DNA from: Devosia geojensis
GTDB taxonomy: Bacteria; Pseudomonadota; Alphaproteobacteria; Rhizobiales; Devosiaceae
Assembly: GCF_000969415.1 (NCBI RefSeq)
Contig: NZ_JZEX01000119.1
Location: forward strand, 1-64,000
Direction: 5' to 3'
DNA: 64,000 nt
Every line of letters starts with the position of its first letter. Within the stretch, counting starts at the first letter, position 1. The position numbers and the translations under genes were made by a program. Below the pieces are notes generated by a model. The model saw only the letters and a list, made by a program, of their open reading frames with translations. It was not told the DNA's origin and did not search any database. This document shows, in pieces, positions 35,938 to 44,687 of the stretch.

Positions 35938-37206
35938 ATGCTGCTGGGGGTTATTGCCGACGACTTCACGGGGGCGAGCGATATCGCCAATACACTCTCC
36001 AAGGGCATTCCGAACCAGGGCGGGTTGCGAACCGCCCAGTTCATGGGAATCCCCGATACGCCGGCACCGACGGACGTGGAAGCGGGCGTGGTAGCGCTTA
36101 AGTCGCGATCGATCCCCGCGGCGGAGGCGGTCGAACAATCGCTGACGGCCCTCGACTGGCTGCGGGCACAGGGCTGCCGACAGATCGTCTTCAAATATTG
36201 CTCCACCTTCGATTCAACGCCCGACGGCAATATCGGTCCGGTTGGGGAAGCGTTGGCGCATGCGCTCGACGCCAAGGGGGTGATCGCTTGCCCGGCCTTT
36301 CCCACGATGGGGCGGACAATTCATCAGGGGCATCTGTTCGTCCACGATCGGCTGCTGAACCAATCGGGCATGGAGAAACATCCGCTGACGCCGATGACCG
36401 ATCCAGACCTGCGCCGGTGGCTCGGCCGGCAATGCCAGGACCCCGTCGGCCTGGTGGCTGCGAGCCTGGTGCGCCAGGGACGGGACGTGGTGCGCCAGGC
36501 ATTTGCGGGTGCCGCCCAGCGGGGCGAGACCTTGGTCATTGCAGATGCCGCGACGGACGAGGACTTGCTGGTGCTTGCCCAGGCGGCCGCCGACGCCCCC
36601 CTACTCACGGGCGGCTCGGGTATTGCACTGGGCCTTCCCGCCAACTTCATCGCCCGAGGAGAGGCGGACGGCGCCGGCGTGGCATTCGACGGCGTGGCCG
36701 GGCCCGAAGCAATCCTTGCCGGCAGCTGCTCCGGTGCCACGCGGGGACAGATCGACCTGCATGCAAGCAACCATCCTGTCCTGCGCATCGACGTCGATGC
36801 CGTCATGACAGGCAGGCTGCAAGCGGAGGAGGTGGTACGGTTCCTGTTCGACAATAGCGGGCAAGCGCCACTCGCCTATTCGTCGAGCCCGCCTGAAGTG
36901 GTCGCCGCCATGCAGGATCAATATGGTCGCGAGGCCGTGTCCGACCGGCTGGATACGCTCTTTGCCGATGTCGCCGTCGCAATGCGCAGGAAGGGCGTTC
37001 GGCGCCTGATCGTTGCAGGCGGCGAGACCTCCAGTGCCGTGGCTCAGGCGCTCGAGCTTGGAGCGCTTGCCATCGGCCCGGAAATCGATCCCGGTGTCCC
37101 GATCCTCACCGACATGGACAACACGATTGCCCTGGCGCTGAAATCGGGCAATTTCGGTGCGCCTGATTTCTTCGCCAAGGCATTGCAGCGGATGGAACGG
37201 CCATGA
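35938..37206 (+). CDS. DUF1537 four-carbon acid sugar kinase (OtnK-like)
   Basis: 422 residues, standard for the DUF1537 family of 3-oxo-tetronate and related kinases. The N-terminus MLLGVIADDFTGASDIANTL holds the conserved ADDFTGA substrate motif, and FCPAFP-like residues appear as IACPAFPTMGRTIHQGHLFV. The C-terminal nucleotide-binding end carries VAGGETSSAVAQALELG. ATG follows the upstream TGA directly, and its own end overlaps the aldolase start. It phosphorylates a 3-oxo-tetronate (or close analogue) at the terminal carbon. Confidence 0.9.
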   Translation: MLLGVIADDFTGASDIANTLSKGIPNQGGLRTAQFMGIPDTPAPTDVEAGVVALKSRSIPAAEAVEQSLTALDWLRAQGCRQIVFKYCSTFDSTPDGNIGPVGEALAHALDAKGVIACPAFPTMGRTIHQGHLFVHDRLLNQSGMEKHPLTPMTDPDLRRWLGRQCQDPVGLVAASLVRQGRDVVRQAFAGAAQRGETLVIADAATDEDLLVLAQAAADAPLLTGGSGIALGLPANFIARGEADGAGVAFDGVAGPEAILAGSCSGATRGQIDLHASNHPVLRIDVDAVMTGRLQAEEVVRFLFDNSGQAPLAYSSSPPEVVAAMQDQYGREAVSDRLDTLFADVAVAMRRKGVRRLIVAGGETSSAVAQALELGALAIGPEIDPGVPILTDMDNTIALALKSGNFGAPDFFAKALQRMERP

Positions 37207-37841
37207 TCCTGGAACAGACCTTGCGCGGCGAGATCGTGCGTTTCGGCACCATGCTCTACCAGAAGGGATTGGCCCATGGCAGCGCGGGCAACCTCTCGGT
37301 CAGGCTGGAGGACGGTTCGATACTCGTGACGCCGACCAACTCTTCTCTGGGCTTTCTCGAGCCGCAACGGATCTCGAAGGTGTCGCGTGAAGGCGAGTTG
37401 CTTTCCGGCGATCCGCCCTCCAAGGAGGCGTTCTTCCATCTCGCCGTCTACGAGCAGCGGCCGGAAGCGAGGGCGGTTGTCCATCTGCATTCCACCCACA
37501 GCGTCGCGATGTCATGCCTCTGCCACGACGACCCGGCTGACGTCCTGCCGCCACTGACCGCCTACGCTGTCATGCGCGTCGGAAAATTACCGCTCCTGCC
37601 CTATTTCCGGCCCGGCGACCGCAAGCTGGCCGCGTGTGTTCGTTCGGCGGCGCAGGATCATCGCGCCATGCTACTCGCCAACCACGGTCCTATCGTTTCA
37701 GGATCCAGCCTGGCCGAAGCGGTCTTTGCCTACGAGGAATTGGAGGAGGTGGCCAAGCTGTTCTTCCTGACCGATGGACGCAAGACATCACCGCTCAGCG
37801 CGGCCGCCATCGCCGAACTCAACGCCGTGTTCGGTAACTAG
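37203..37841 (+). CDS. Class II aldolase/decarboxylase (OtnC-like)
   Basis: 212 residues, class II aldolase/adducin fold. Metal and active-site motifs are GSAGNLSVRLEDG, PSKEAFFHLAVYEQRP (catalytic Glu) and VVHLHSTHSVAMSCL (metal His pair), then LANHGPIVSG. OtnC enzymes decarboxylate 3-oxo-tetronate 4-phosphate to dihydroxyacetone phosphate. The coupling to a DUF1537 kinase (four-base ATGA overlap) strongly supports that role. It is the last gene of the cluster A operon. Confidence 0.88.
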   Translation: MILEQTLRGEIVRFGTMLYQKGLAHGSAGNLSVRLEDGSILVTPTNSSLGFLEPQRISKVSREGELLSGDPPSKEAFFHLAVYEQRPEARAVVHLHSTHSVAMSCLCHDDPADVLPPLTAYAVMRVGKLPLLPYFRPGDRKLAACVRSAAQDHRAMLLANHGPIVSGSSLAEAVFAYEELEEVAKLFFLTDGRKTSPLSAAAIAELNAVFGN

Positions 37842-37847
37842 CCGGCC

Positions 37848-38462
37848 TCAGTCGTCGTCCCAGATATTGTCGACACCTGCCACGCGGTCTGGCATCGTCC
37901 GCAACAACCGGTTGCGACCTGCCAGACTATGGTCACGCAGGATGCGGGCGAGCCGCGTTGGATTGCCGCTGCGCAATTCCTCGATGATCCGTACGTGATC
38001 GGCAGAGGATGCACGTACATTGCCATCAAGGATCAGGGCGCGCTTGCGCCAGATATGCAGCTCGCGGTCCAGATTATCATAGATGTCGGCGAGGTGCCTG
38101 TTGCCGGTAAACTCCATGATCTTGGAATGGAACCTGCGGTTGAGATCGTAGAAGCGGTCGGATTCGTCGGCCTCGATGGCCGCTTCCATATCGTCCTGCA
38201 AGCCCTGCAGTTCGTCGATCTGTGCCTGGCTGATGTTGCGCGCTAGAATACGGCCGGCCTGGGCTTCCTGCAGGCGCCGGCAGGCTTCTCGGATCGGGCC
38301 ACGGCTCACGCCCCGGGACTCCGCCAACTGCTTCTCGTTGATCCGCTCGCCGGGCACGAGCTGCCCATCGATAATCAGGTTCTCGAGGTAAGAGAAGATA
38401 TCCTGGGACAGGGCGCGACCATGCGCCACCGACCCGCTGGAATAGAGGGCAACCTCAGCCAT
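37848..38462 (-). CDS. GntR-family regulator with an internal deletion
   Basis: 204 residues from the ATG at 38462 (RBS AGGGAG). The recognition helix region LAESRGVSRGPIREACRRLQEA is normal. The sequence then jumps straight to GRILARNISQAQIDELQGLQ of the FCD domain. Alignment by eye with the GntR at 27603 shows about 34 residues missing, comprising the DNA-binding wing and first FCD helix. The remainder, including FHSKIMEFTGN, DHVRIIEEL and RDHSLAGR, is intact and in frame. It is probably non-functional or altered. Its promoter region contains GACACTTTATGTC-type palindromes. Confidence 0.75.
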   Translation of the reverse strand: MAEVALYSSGSVAHGRALSQDIFSYLENLIIDGQLVPGERINEKQLAESRGVSRGPIREACRRLQEAQAGRILARNISQAQIDELQGLQDDMEAAIEADESDRFYDLNRRFHSKIMEFTGNRHLADIYDNLDRELHIWRKRALILDGNVRASSADHVRIIEELRSGNPTRLARILRDHSLAGRNRLLRTMPDRVAGVDNIWDDD

Positions 38463-38708
38463 GCTTCTCCCTGACAATGAGCGACATAAAGTGTCAGCAA
38501 TAATAGACGAGTGGTTGAGCTTGGCAAGCAGTTGAGCTCCTATTGCGACCTTTCGCTGTGCAAAAATCCAGCAAAAACCACGGAACAGGGCGACATTCAA
38601 CGCTGATCAGAAGTGTCGGCAATCTTGGCGGAATATTGCCGCAGAGACGGCGTTCGTCAGGTCCAGACTGCGGCTGGCGGGATCGCCAGCTGCTTGCGCC
38701 AAGGCCCG

Positions 38709-38750
38709 CTTTGGCACCGCGGCGTACCGCGGTGCCAAAGGCAGATTTTT
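38709..38750 (+). terminator. Strong plus-strand intrinsic terminator with no obvious gene
   Basis: Perfect 14-bp stem CTTTGGCACCGCGG/CCGCGGTGCCAAAG with loop CGTA, followed by GCAGATTTTTT. Orientation terminates rightward transcription. No rightward gene lies between 38463 and 38708, and the TctC relic on the opposite strand begins only at 38759. The 296-bp gap holds no coding frame that I recognise. It may be a remnant or may end a small RNA. Confidence 0.6.
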
Positions 38751-38758
38751 TCGGCCGG

Positions 38759-39350
38759 TCAGTTCTGCTGGCTCTCGACCAGTTCCAGGATGCCCGTATC
38801 GGTGACGATCGCGGTCCAACGCTCGCCCGCATCCGACCAGCGCTGCGCGAAGTCGGCGCTGTCGAGATATTCAGGATCGGAACCGAGGTCGCGGATGGCC
38901 TGCTGCACCTCATCGTCCGCCTTTGCGGCCGCAAAGGCGGCTTCGAGGCGCTGGGCAACCTCCTCGGGAATGCCGGCTGGAGCGCTTACACCGGTCCAGG
39001 ACGCGACCTGAATGTCGTAGCCGAGTTCTTACGCAGTCGGGATATCGGCCAGCACCGGATCAACACTGCGCTCGGCGGCGAAAGTGACGAGCCCACGGAC
39101 CGCGCCGGCCGAGATCTGATCCCTGTAGTCGACCGGGCTGCCGGCCGCGGCCGGGATGTGACCGCCGAGCAGGGCCGTCATAAGCGATGAACCACCGTCG
39201 AAGACGACATGAGGCATGTCCACTCCGGCCTCAAGCGCCGTCTGGGCCGGCCCGAGATGAGACGAATTGCCCACCCCAGTGATGCCGTACTTGACGGAAC
39301 CGGGTTCCGCTTCCGCCGCGGCGAGCATCTCTTCGAGCGACTGCCAGCTA
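38759..39350 (-). pseudogene. Truncated and interrupted TctC/Bug-type solute-binding protein
   Basis: The minus strand encodes the C-terminal part of a tripartite tricarboxylate (TctC) binding protein: SWQSLEEMLAAAEAEPGSVK, GVGNSSHLGPAQTALEAGVD, then ADIPTA and an in-frame TAA at 39029-39031, followed without frame change by ELGYDIQVASWTGVSAPAGI and ending LVESQQN at 38759. An in-frame TGA lies nine codons before SWQS, and neither the signal peptide nor the first half exists. Intact TctC proteins are about 320 residues. No tctA or tctB is nearby. The gene is dead. Confidence 0.85.
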
Positions 39351-39478
39351 CATCCGCTTCTGGAATGCGGTCACATCCTGCTCAACGGTTGAATTGGAGT
39401 CGAAGCGGACGTCTACTATGGAGTCGGCTGTACGTTTACCGCGACCCAGCGCAAGCAGCACCGACGTTAGCGAACGCA

Positions 39479-40318
39479 CTACGCATGACGAGGTGAAAGA
39501 CCGACGAACGCCTCGACCTGATCCCGAATGGCGATCTCAGTCGGCAATCGCTCCATGGAGCTGGCGCCATAGAAGCCGTGGCAAAGCCTAGTGCGCTCAA
39601 GCACGTATAGGGCATCTCGCGGCATCGCGATGGGCCCGCCATGGCAGAGGACGATCACGTCATCCTTGACGGAGCGTGCCGCGTTGGCCCACGCGTCGAT
39701 CTTCTCGATGCAATCGTTGAGAGTCAGCGCCGTTTCGGCCCCGATCGCCCCGCCGGTGGTCAATCCCAGGTGGCACACGATAATGTCGGCCCCGGCCCCC
39801 GCCATCGCCGCCGCATCAGCCTCACTGAAGACATAGGGCGTGGTCAGGAGATCTATGTTTGCCGCCCGCGCGATTATCTCGACTTCGAGCTCGTAGCTCA
39901 TGCCGGTCTCCTCGAGATTGGCCCGGAACACACCGTCGATGAGCCCGACCGTCGGGAAGTTCTGCACGCCGGCAAAGCCGACGCGCTTTAGGTCGGCAAG
40001 GAACGTATTGGGCAGCATGAAGGGGTCCGTGCCGTTGACGCCTGCCAGCACCGGTGTGTGGCGTACGACTGGCAGGACCTCGCGCGCCATCTCGACGACG
40101 ATGTCGTTGGCATTGCCATAGGCCATCAGCCCGGCAAGGGAACCGCGGCCCGCCATGCGGTAGCGCCCGGAGTTGTAGATGACGATGAGATCGATGCCGC
40201 CGGCCTCCTCGCACTTGGCCGACAGACCGGTGCCGGCCCCTCCCCCGATGATGGGGCGGCCGGAGGCAATCTTGGCGCGCAGCTTATCGAGGATCTGCGA
40301 ACGGGACGGACGGTTCAT
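39479..40318 (-). CDS. Phosphoenolpyruvate hydrolase family TIM-barrel protein (Tm-1 C-terminal domain type), cluster B
   Basis: 279 residues from the ATG at 40318. The sequence contains [51 protein letters not shown] and [11 protein letters not shown]. These match the family named 'phosphoenolpyruvate hydrolase' or TIM-barrel signal-transduction domain (PF09370), whose activity is not established. The same domain forms the C-terminal half of plant Tm-1. Its start overlaps the stop of the Tm-1-like gene by four bases. A second copy of the pair lies at 54832-56901. Confidence 0.88.
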   Translation of the reverse strand: MNRPSRSQILDKLRAKIASGRPIIGGGAGTGLSAKCEEAGGIDLIVIYNSGRYRMAGRGSLAGLMAYGNANDIVVEMAREVLPVVRHTPVLAGVNGTDPFMLPNTFLADLKRVGFAGVQNFPTVGLIDGVFRANLEETGMSYELEVEIIARAANIDLLTTPYVFSEADAAAMAGAGADIIVCHLGLTTGGAIGAETALTLNDCIEKIDAWANAARSVKDDVIVLCHGGPIAMPRDALYVLERTRLCHGFYGASSMERLPTEIAIRDQVEAFVGLSPRHA

Positions 40319-41529
40319 GAGCGGTTTGACCTTTCGATGTCTTTGTAGTTCCGGACCAGCGCCGCGGCGAACTCGGGATCGTTGACGTGCAGGTCGAGCT
40401 CGATCAGTCGCCGGTTCGGCGCCTCTGCCCACCCGGAGCGGATGGCCTCGAAGAGCGCCGCGTTCGCATCGGGATCATGGAAGGGCTGGCCGGGAGCGTC
40501 GATCGCCGAGACGCCGCGCAGCGGCAGGAGGAACCGTGTCGGTCCCCGCATCCTGTTGAGCCGTTCGACGAGGAATTCCCCGAACCAGCGGTTCTCCTCG
40601 GGTGTCGTGCGCATCAGGGTGATCTGCGAATTGTGGATATGGAGGCGCCGCTGCGTGAAGGCCTGCGGCACGGTCTCGCGGCCGCCGAAATTGACCATGT
40701 CGAGCGCACCGACCGAACCCACATAGGGGCAATGCGTGCGGATCACGGCGCCGAGCCGGTCCTGCGTCGCGGCGAAGACGCCGCCGACGACGAGATCGGC
40801 AACCTCGGTGGTGGTGACGTCGATGATGCCGTCGAGAAGCCCGGAATCGAGGAGCTTTTCCATCGACTGGCCACCGATCCCGGTGGCGTGGAAGGTGAAG
40901 ACCTCATGGTCCTCCTCCAGGGCCTCGCGCGCCATCGTGACACACGCGGTCGTGACGCCGAACATGGTCATGCCGACGCTCGGCCGGTCGGCTGACGCCG
41001 CCGGCGCCCGGTTGAGCGCCATGCCGGCGGCCGCATGCGCGGCATTGCCGATGACGGTGCGCGAGATGGCGTTGAGCCCGGCGATGTCGGTCACCGAATA
41101 CATCATGGTAAGGTCATTGGGCCCGACATAGGGCGCCACGTTTCCCGAAGCGACGGTCGAGACCATAACCTTGGGCGTGCCGATCGGCAGGCTGCGCATC
41201 GCCTGCGTCACCAACGCCGTGTTGCCCGTACCGCCGAGACCCAGGATCGCGCCGATATCGCGCCGGGTCGCAAGGTACGCCGTCAGCGCCTCGCCCATCG
41301 CCGTCACGGCCTGCCCGCGATCGGAAAGACCGAGCACGGCCTGTGCCCCGCCCGCGTGGTGCAGCGCGACCGTTTCGGCAGGGACCGCCGGCACCACTCC
41401 GCTCGGCGGGCCGGCCGTACCGACGTCGACAATCTCCGGCCGTGCGCCGGCCGCCGCGACACGCTCGGCGGCGTAGGCAAGCTCAGACCCCTTGGTATCG
41501 CACGTGCCTACGATGAGAACGGTGCTCAT
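40315..41529 (-). CDS. Tm-1-like ATP-binding protein (UPF0261), cluster B
   Basis: 404 residues from the ATG at 41529 (RBS AGGAGGAG). The start [20 protein letters not shown] carries the DTK-x-x-E motif of UPF0261. [20 protein letters not shown] and [17 protein letters not shown] match the nucleotide-binding and adjacent loops of the tomato Tm-1 N-terminal domain. The bacterial role is unknown; an ATP-dependent sugar-modifying step is one possibility. It is coupled to the TIM-barrel gene and divergent from the GntR gene of cluster B. Confidence 0.88.
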   Translation of the reverse strand: MSTVLIVGTCDTKGSELAYAAERVAAAGARPEIVDVGTAGPPSGVVPAVPAETVALHHAGGAQAVLGLSDRGQAVTAMGEALTAYLATRRDIGAILGLGGTGNTALVTQAMRSLPIGTPKVMVSTVASGNVAPYVGPNDLTMMYSVTDIAGLNAISRTVIGNAAHAAAGMALNRAPAASADRPSVGMTMFGVTTACVTMAREALEEDHEVFTFHATGIGGQSMEKLLDSGLLDGIIDVTTTEVADLVVGGVFAATQDRLGAVIRTHCPYVGSVGALDMVNFGGRETVPQAFTQRRLHIHNSQITLMRTTPEENRWFGEFLVERLNRMRGPTRFLLPLRGVSAIDAPGQPFHDPDANAALFEAIRSGWAEAPNRRLIELDLHVNDPEFAAALVRNYKDIERSNRS

Positions 41530-41625
41530 GGCCATCTCCTCCTGTTGCGGCCGTTCCTTTGCGGATCGTTCACACACGTCGGCCTCTGCGCGTTAGGATG
41601 CGCCTGCGCTCATTCAATATGCAAG

Positions 41626-41654
41626 ATACAAAATATTCAATTTCTATATTGTAT
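41626..41654. promoter_or_regulatory. Candidate GntR operator in the cluster B divergent promoter
   Basis: Half-sites ATACAA (41626-41631) and TTGTAT (41649-41654) form an inverted pair. The interior is AT-rich (AATATTCAATTTCTATA). ATACAA/TTGTAT halves resemble FCD-GntR operators. It lies about 97 bp before the Tm-1-like start and 49 bp before gntR, so one dimer site could serve both promoters. Confidence 0.5.
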
Positions 41655-41703
41655 ATTCTTCAGATGCACTGCATACTGCAGCCACATCGAACTCGGACCG
41701 ACC

Positions 41704-42357
41704 ATGAACGCCCCACGCCATCTCACCCTTCGCGAGCGCATCTACGAGGAGATCGTCCGCATGATCGTTTCAGGGGAGTTGCCGAGCGGCGCGCCGCTTG
41801 ACGAGAAGGCGCTGACGGAGCGGTTGCAGGTCAGCCGCACGCCGTTCCGCGAGGCTCTGGGCACGCTCGCCAAGGAAGGCCTCATCGAGATCCGCCCTTA
41901 CCGCGGCTTCTACGTGCGCAGCTTCTCGCGCAAGGAAACCGAGGACCTCTACGAGCTGCGCAAGACCCTCGAGTGCTTCGCCGTCGAGCTGGCCGTGCCG
42001 CATATGAGTGACCGCCACATCGAGCAGTTCGAACGCATCCTCGATGCCGCCGTCGGCGCCCTGCAGGCGGGGGACATCCAGGCATACGGCCTGCACGACA
42101 AGGAATTTCACGAGACGATTTCCGAGCTTTCCGGCAACGCCGCGCTCATCGAGACGCTCGCGCGCCTGGCGCTGCAGATCCAGGTCGGGCGCACCATCGC
42201 CAACGAAAGCAAGGTCTTCGCCGAGCGCGCCATCCGCGAGCGCGACGACATCCTGGCGGCCTTCCGCGAGCGCAACATCGCACGCGCAAGGCAGCTCATG
42301 CACGCCCACATCTCGGACGTCCAGCGCGCGGTGCTGGAGCGGTTCGAAGGCGAATAG
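41704..42357 (+). CDS. GntR family regulator (FCD subfamily), cluster B
   Basis: 217 residues. The HTH is DEKALTERLQVSRTPFREAL, with wing GLIEIRPYRGFYVRSFS. FCD residues are LYELRKTLECFAVELA, LHDKEFHETISELSGN and RERDDILAAFRERNIARARQ with HAHISDV. All metal-binding helices are intact, in contrast to the GntR at 37848. It begins the rightward cluster B operon (SBP gene 82 bp downstream) and is divergent from the Tm-1 pair. Confidence 0.9.
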   Translation: MNAPRHLTLRERIYEEIVRMIVSGELPSGAPLDEKALTERLQVSRTPFREALGTLAKEGLIEIRPYRGFYVRSFSRKETEDLYELRKTLECFAVELAVPHMSDRHIEQFERILDAAVGALQAGDIQAYGLHDKEFHETISELSGNAALIETLARLALQIQVGRTIANESKVFAERAIRERDDILAAFRERNIARARQLMHAHISDVQRAVLERFEGE

Positions 42358-42439
42358 CCGGCACACCGCCGGCTAAGGCGGGTTCATCCGCACGATCGAG
42401 AAGATGCCGGTCAACCGGCACGCTCAAAAGGAGGAGTAG

Positions 42440-43693
42440 ATGACCAAACCCAAAGGACTTGCCCTGGCACTGGGGCTGCTGACGTCCGTCGTCATGGCGC
42501 CGGCCGCCTACGCTCAGACATTGACAGTATGGGGGTCTGAGCAGCAGTCAGACCCGCTTGTCGCCGAACTCTGGGAGGAGATCGCGACGAGCTTCGAGGC
42601 AAAGCACGACGGCGTCTCGGTCGAGTACATGGCGCCGACCGGCAACATCTCCAACGGCGCCGTGCAGGCGGCCATCCAGTCCAACGCCGGGCCGGACGTG
42701 CTGCTGACCAATTCGGGCATCGGCCGGGTGACGATCGTCGCCGAGGCCGGCCTGGTGCTCCCGCTCAGCGACCAATATGCCGAATACGGCTGGGACACCA
42801 AGCTCTACCCCTGGCTCTACGAGGAGCTGAAGACCCAGTTCGACGGCGAGCTCTACGAGGTTCCGGACGGGATCGACGCCATCGGGCTCTGGTACCACAA
42901 GGACCTCTTCGAGCAGAACGGCTGGTCGCTCGACGGCGGCTGGGCGGACTTCACGGCGACGCTCGATTCCATCCGCGGCGCCGGCATGGAGCCGATCGCG
43001 GTCGGCGTGCGCGGCTGCTGCAACGGTGGGCACCTCTTCGGCAACTTCCTGCAGGCCGCGGCCGGCAGCGAGGTGATGGGCCATGTGATGAAGGGCGAAG
43101 TTCAGTGGGCCGACCCTGCTCCGCTCTCGGGCGCCCAGAATCTCATCGAGGCGGTCAAGGCCGGCTATATCAGCCCGCAGATGACCGGGCTCGACCAGGA
43201 CGCCGCCATCCGCCTCTGGGTGAACAAGCGCGCCGCGCTCTTCGTCGGAGGCCCCTGGTTCATCGGCAACGTGCGCCAGAACGGCTACGACGTCGCCAAC
43301 CTCGGCTATGCCCCAATCCCGAGCGACCTGCCCGAAGGCTCGCGCCCGACCGGCGGCGTCGGCTGGTCGTGGATGGTGCCGACGAGCAGCGACCAGCCCG
43401 AGCTCGCCTTTGCCTGGATCGACCATATGCTCTCCGACGAGATCATGACGCTGCGTGCCGAACACCCGACCGGCAACCAGATGATGTCGCGCGACCTGCC
43501 CGACATCCAGCCGGCCGTGGCGGTGATGTCGGAAGTCTATGCGGCGGCGGCCGAAGGGGTCGGCTACAACCCCAGCGTCTACATCCCGGGTGCGGCGCTC
43601 GACACCTATTACCAAGTGATCGGTGGCCTCATCGGCGGCCAGGTTTCCGCCGGGGACGGCATGGCCCAGATCGACGCACGCATGGGCGACTGA
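42440..43693 (+). CDS. CUT1 extracellular solute-binding protein, cluster B
   Basis: 417 residues. Signal MTKPKGLALALGLLTSVVMA with cleavage after AYAQ. The mature protein starts TLTVWGSEQQSDPLVAELWE, typical of SBP_bac_1. A central adjacent-Cys pair sits in VGVRGCCNGGHLFGNFL. The C-terminus LIGGQVSAGDGMAQIDARMG is standard for CUT1 proteins. RBS AGGAGGAG precedes the ATG. It provides the ligand to the two permeases downstream. Confidence 0.92.
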   Translation: MTKPKGLALALGLLTSVVMAPAAYAQTLTVWGSEQQSDPLVAELWEEIATSFEAKHDGVSVEYMAPTGNISNGAVQAAIQSNAGPDVLLTNSGIGRVTIVAEAGLVLPLSDQYAEYGWDTKLYPWLYEELKTQFDGELYEVPDGIDAIGLWYHKDLFEQNGWSLDGGWADFTATLDSIRGAGMEPIAVGVRGCCNGGHLFGNFLQAAAGSEVMGHVMKGEVQWADPAPLSGAQNLIEAVKAGYISPQMTGLDQDAAIRLWVNKRAALFVGGPWFIGNVRQNGYDVANLGYAPIPSDLPEGSRPTGGVGWSWMVPTSSDQPELAFAWIDHMLSDEIMTLRAEHPTGNQMMSRDLPDIQPAVAVMSEVYAAAAEGVGYNPSVYIPGAALDTYYQVIGGLIGGQVSAGDGMAQIDARMGD

Positions 43694-43730
43694 CCAGCCG
43701 CTCTTCCTCCAGACCCATCGGAGTGGATCG

Positions 43731-44687
43731 ATGTCGAACGACACGACCAGGGCCGGACGCGCGGGCGCGATTGCCGCCCGCGCCGCTCCAGCCGCTGCCG
43801 AAACCTACAAGGACGGCTCGCAGGACAGCGCCGTGACGGGCTTTGCCCTGCTGCTGCCGGCCATCGCGCTCTACGCGGCCTTCTCGCTGCTGCCTATCCT
43901 GGTGACCATCTGGATCAGCTTCACCAATTCGGGCGGTTTCAATACGCAGGCCGAGTTCGTGGGTTTCGACAACTATCTGCGCGCCACGCAGGATCCGATC
44001 ATCTGGCAGAGCCTGCTGCGAACGTTCCTCTGGCTCATCTATCACGTCGTGCTGGCTGGCGGCCTCGGATTGCTCATGGCGCTGGCGATCAGCGCCATGT
44101 CGCGGGGCCGCGTGTTCTTCCGCACCGCGCTCTTCCTGCCGCACCTCGTTTCGCTGGCCGTCGTCGGCGTCATCTGGGCCAACATCTATGATCCGTTCTA
44201 CGGCCTCCTCAACACGGTGCTGCAGAACATCGGGCTCGGCGGCTGGATCCGCGGCTGGCTCTCCGAGCCGATGCTGGTCCTGTTCTCGGTGAACGTCGCC
44301 AGCTCCTGGCAGGGCTTCGGCCTCTACATGCTGCTCTTCATCGCTGGACTCCAGAACATCGACCGCAGCCTCTATGACGCAGCCGACGTCGACGGGGCGA
44401 CCGCCTGGCAGAAGCTCGTCCACGTGACACTTCCGGGCCTCCGGGACGTGATGACCTTCGTCATCTCGCTGGCGCTCATCAACGGCCTCAAGGGCTTTGC
44501 CACAGTCTTCGTCATGACCAACGGCGGTCCGTTCTACGCCAGCGAGATTATAACGACCTATATCTACCGGCTCGCCTTCTCGGCGCAGGATCACGGCCTC
44601 GCCGCCGTGCTCTGCATCATGATGAGCATCCTGGCCATCACCATCACCGTCACCTTCAACCGCTGGCGTGCAAGGGGGGCGGCATGA
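43731..44687 (+). CDS. CUT1 sugar ABC permease (MalF type), cluster B
   Basis: 318 residues from the ATG at 43731, chosen because it follows GGAGTGG and because the frame upstream overlaps the SBP gene. An Ala-rich cytoplasmic tail precedes helix 1 (TGFALLLPAIALYAAFSLLP). The EAA loop is LYDAADVDGATAWQKLVHVT followed by LPGL. It ends overlapping the next permease start by four bases. Confidence 0.92.
   Translation: MSNDTTRAGRAGAIAARAAPAAAETYKDGSQDSAVTGFALLLPAIALYAAFSLLPILVTIWISFTNSGGFNTQAEFVGFDNYLRATQDPIIWQSLLRTFLWLIYHVVLAGGLGLLMALAISAMSRGRVFFRTALFLPHLVSLAVVGVIWANIYDPFYGLLNTVLQNIGLGGWIRGWLSEPMLVLFSVNVASSWQGFGLYMLLFIAGLQNIDRSLYDAADVDGATAWQKLVHVTLPGLRDVMTFVISLALINGLKGFATVFVMTNGGPFYASEIITTYIYRLAFSAQDHGLAAVLCIMMSILAITITVTFNRWRARGAA

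Noticed and set aside
26051-37841. Cluster A as an erythritol (ery) locus
   Set aside because: No EryA-type kinase, EryB-type dehydrogenase or RpiB/TpiA homologues are present. DUF1537 kinase with OtnC-like aldolase indicates acid-sugar catabolism instead.
38709-38750. Hairpin read as terminator of the TctC relic
   Set aside because: The T-run is on the plus strand. For the minus-strand relic the hairpin is followed by a GC-rich sequence, so the polarity is wrong.
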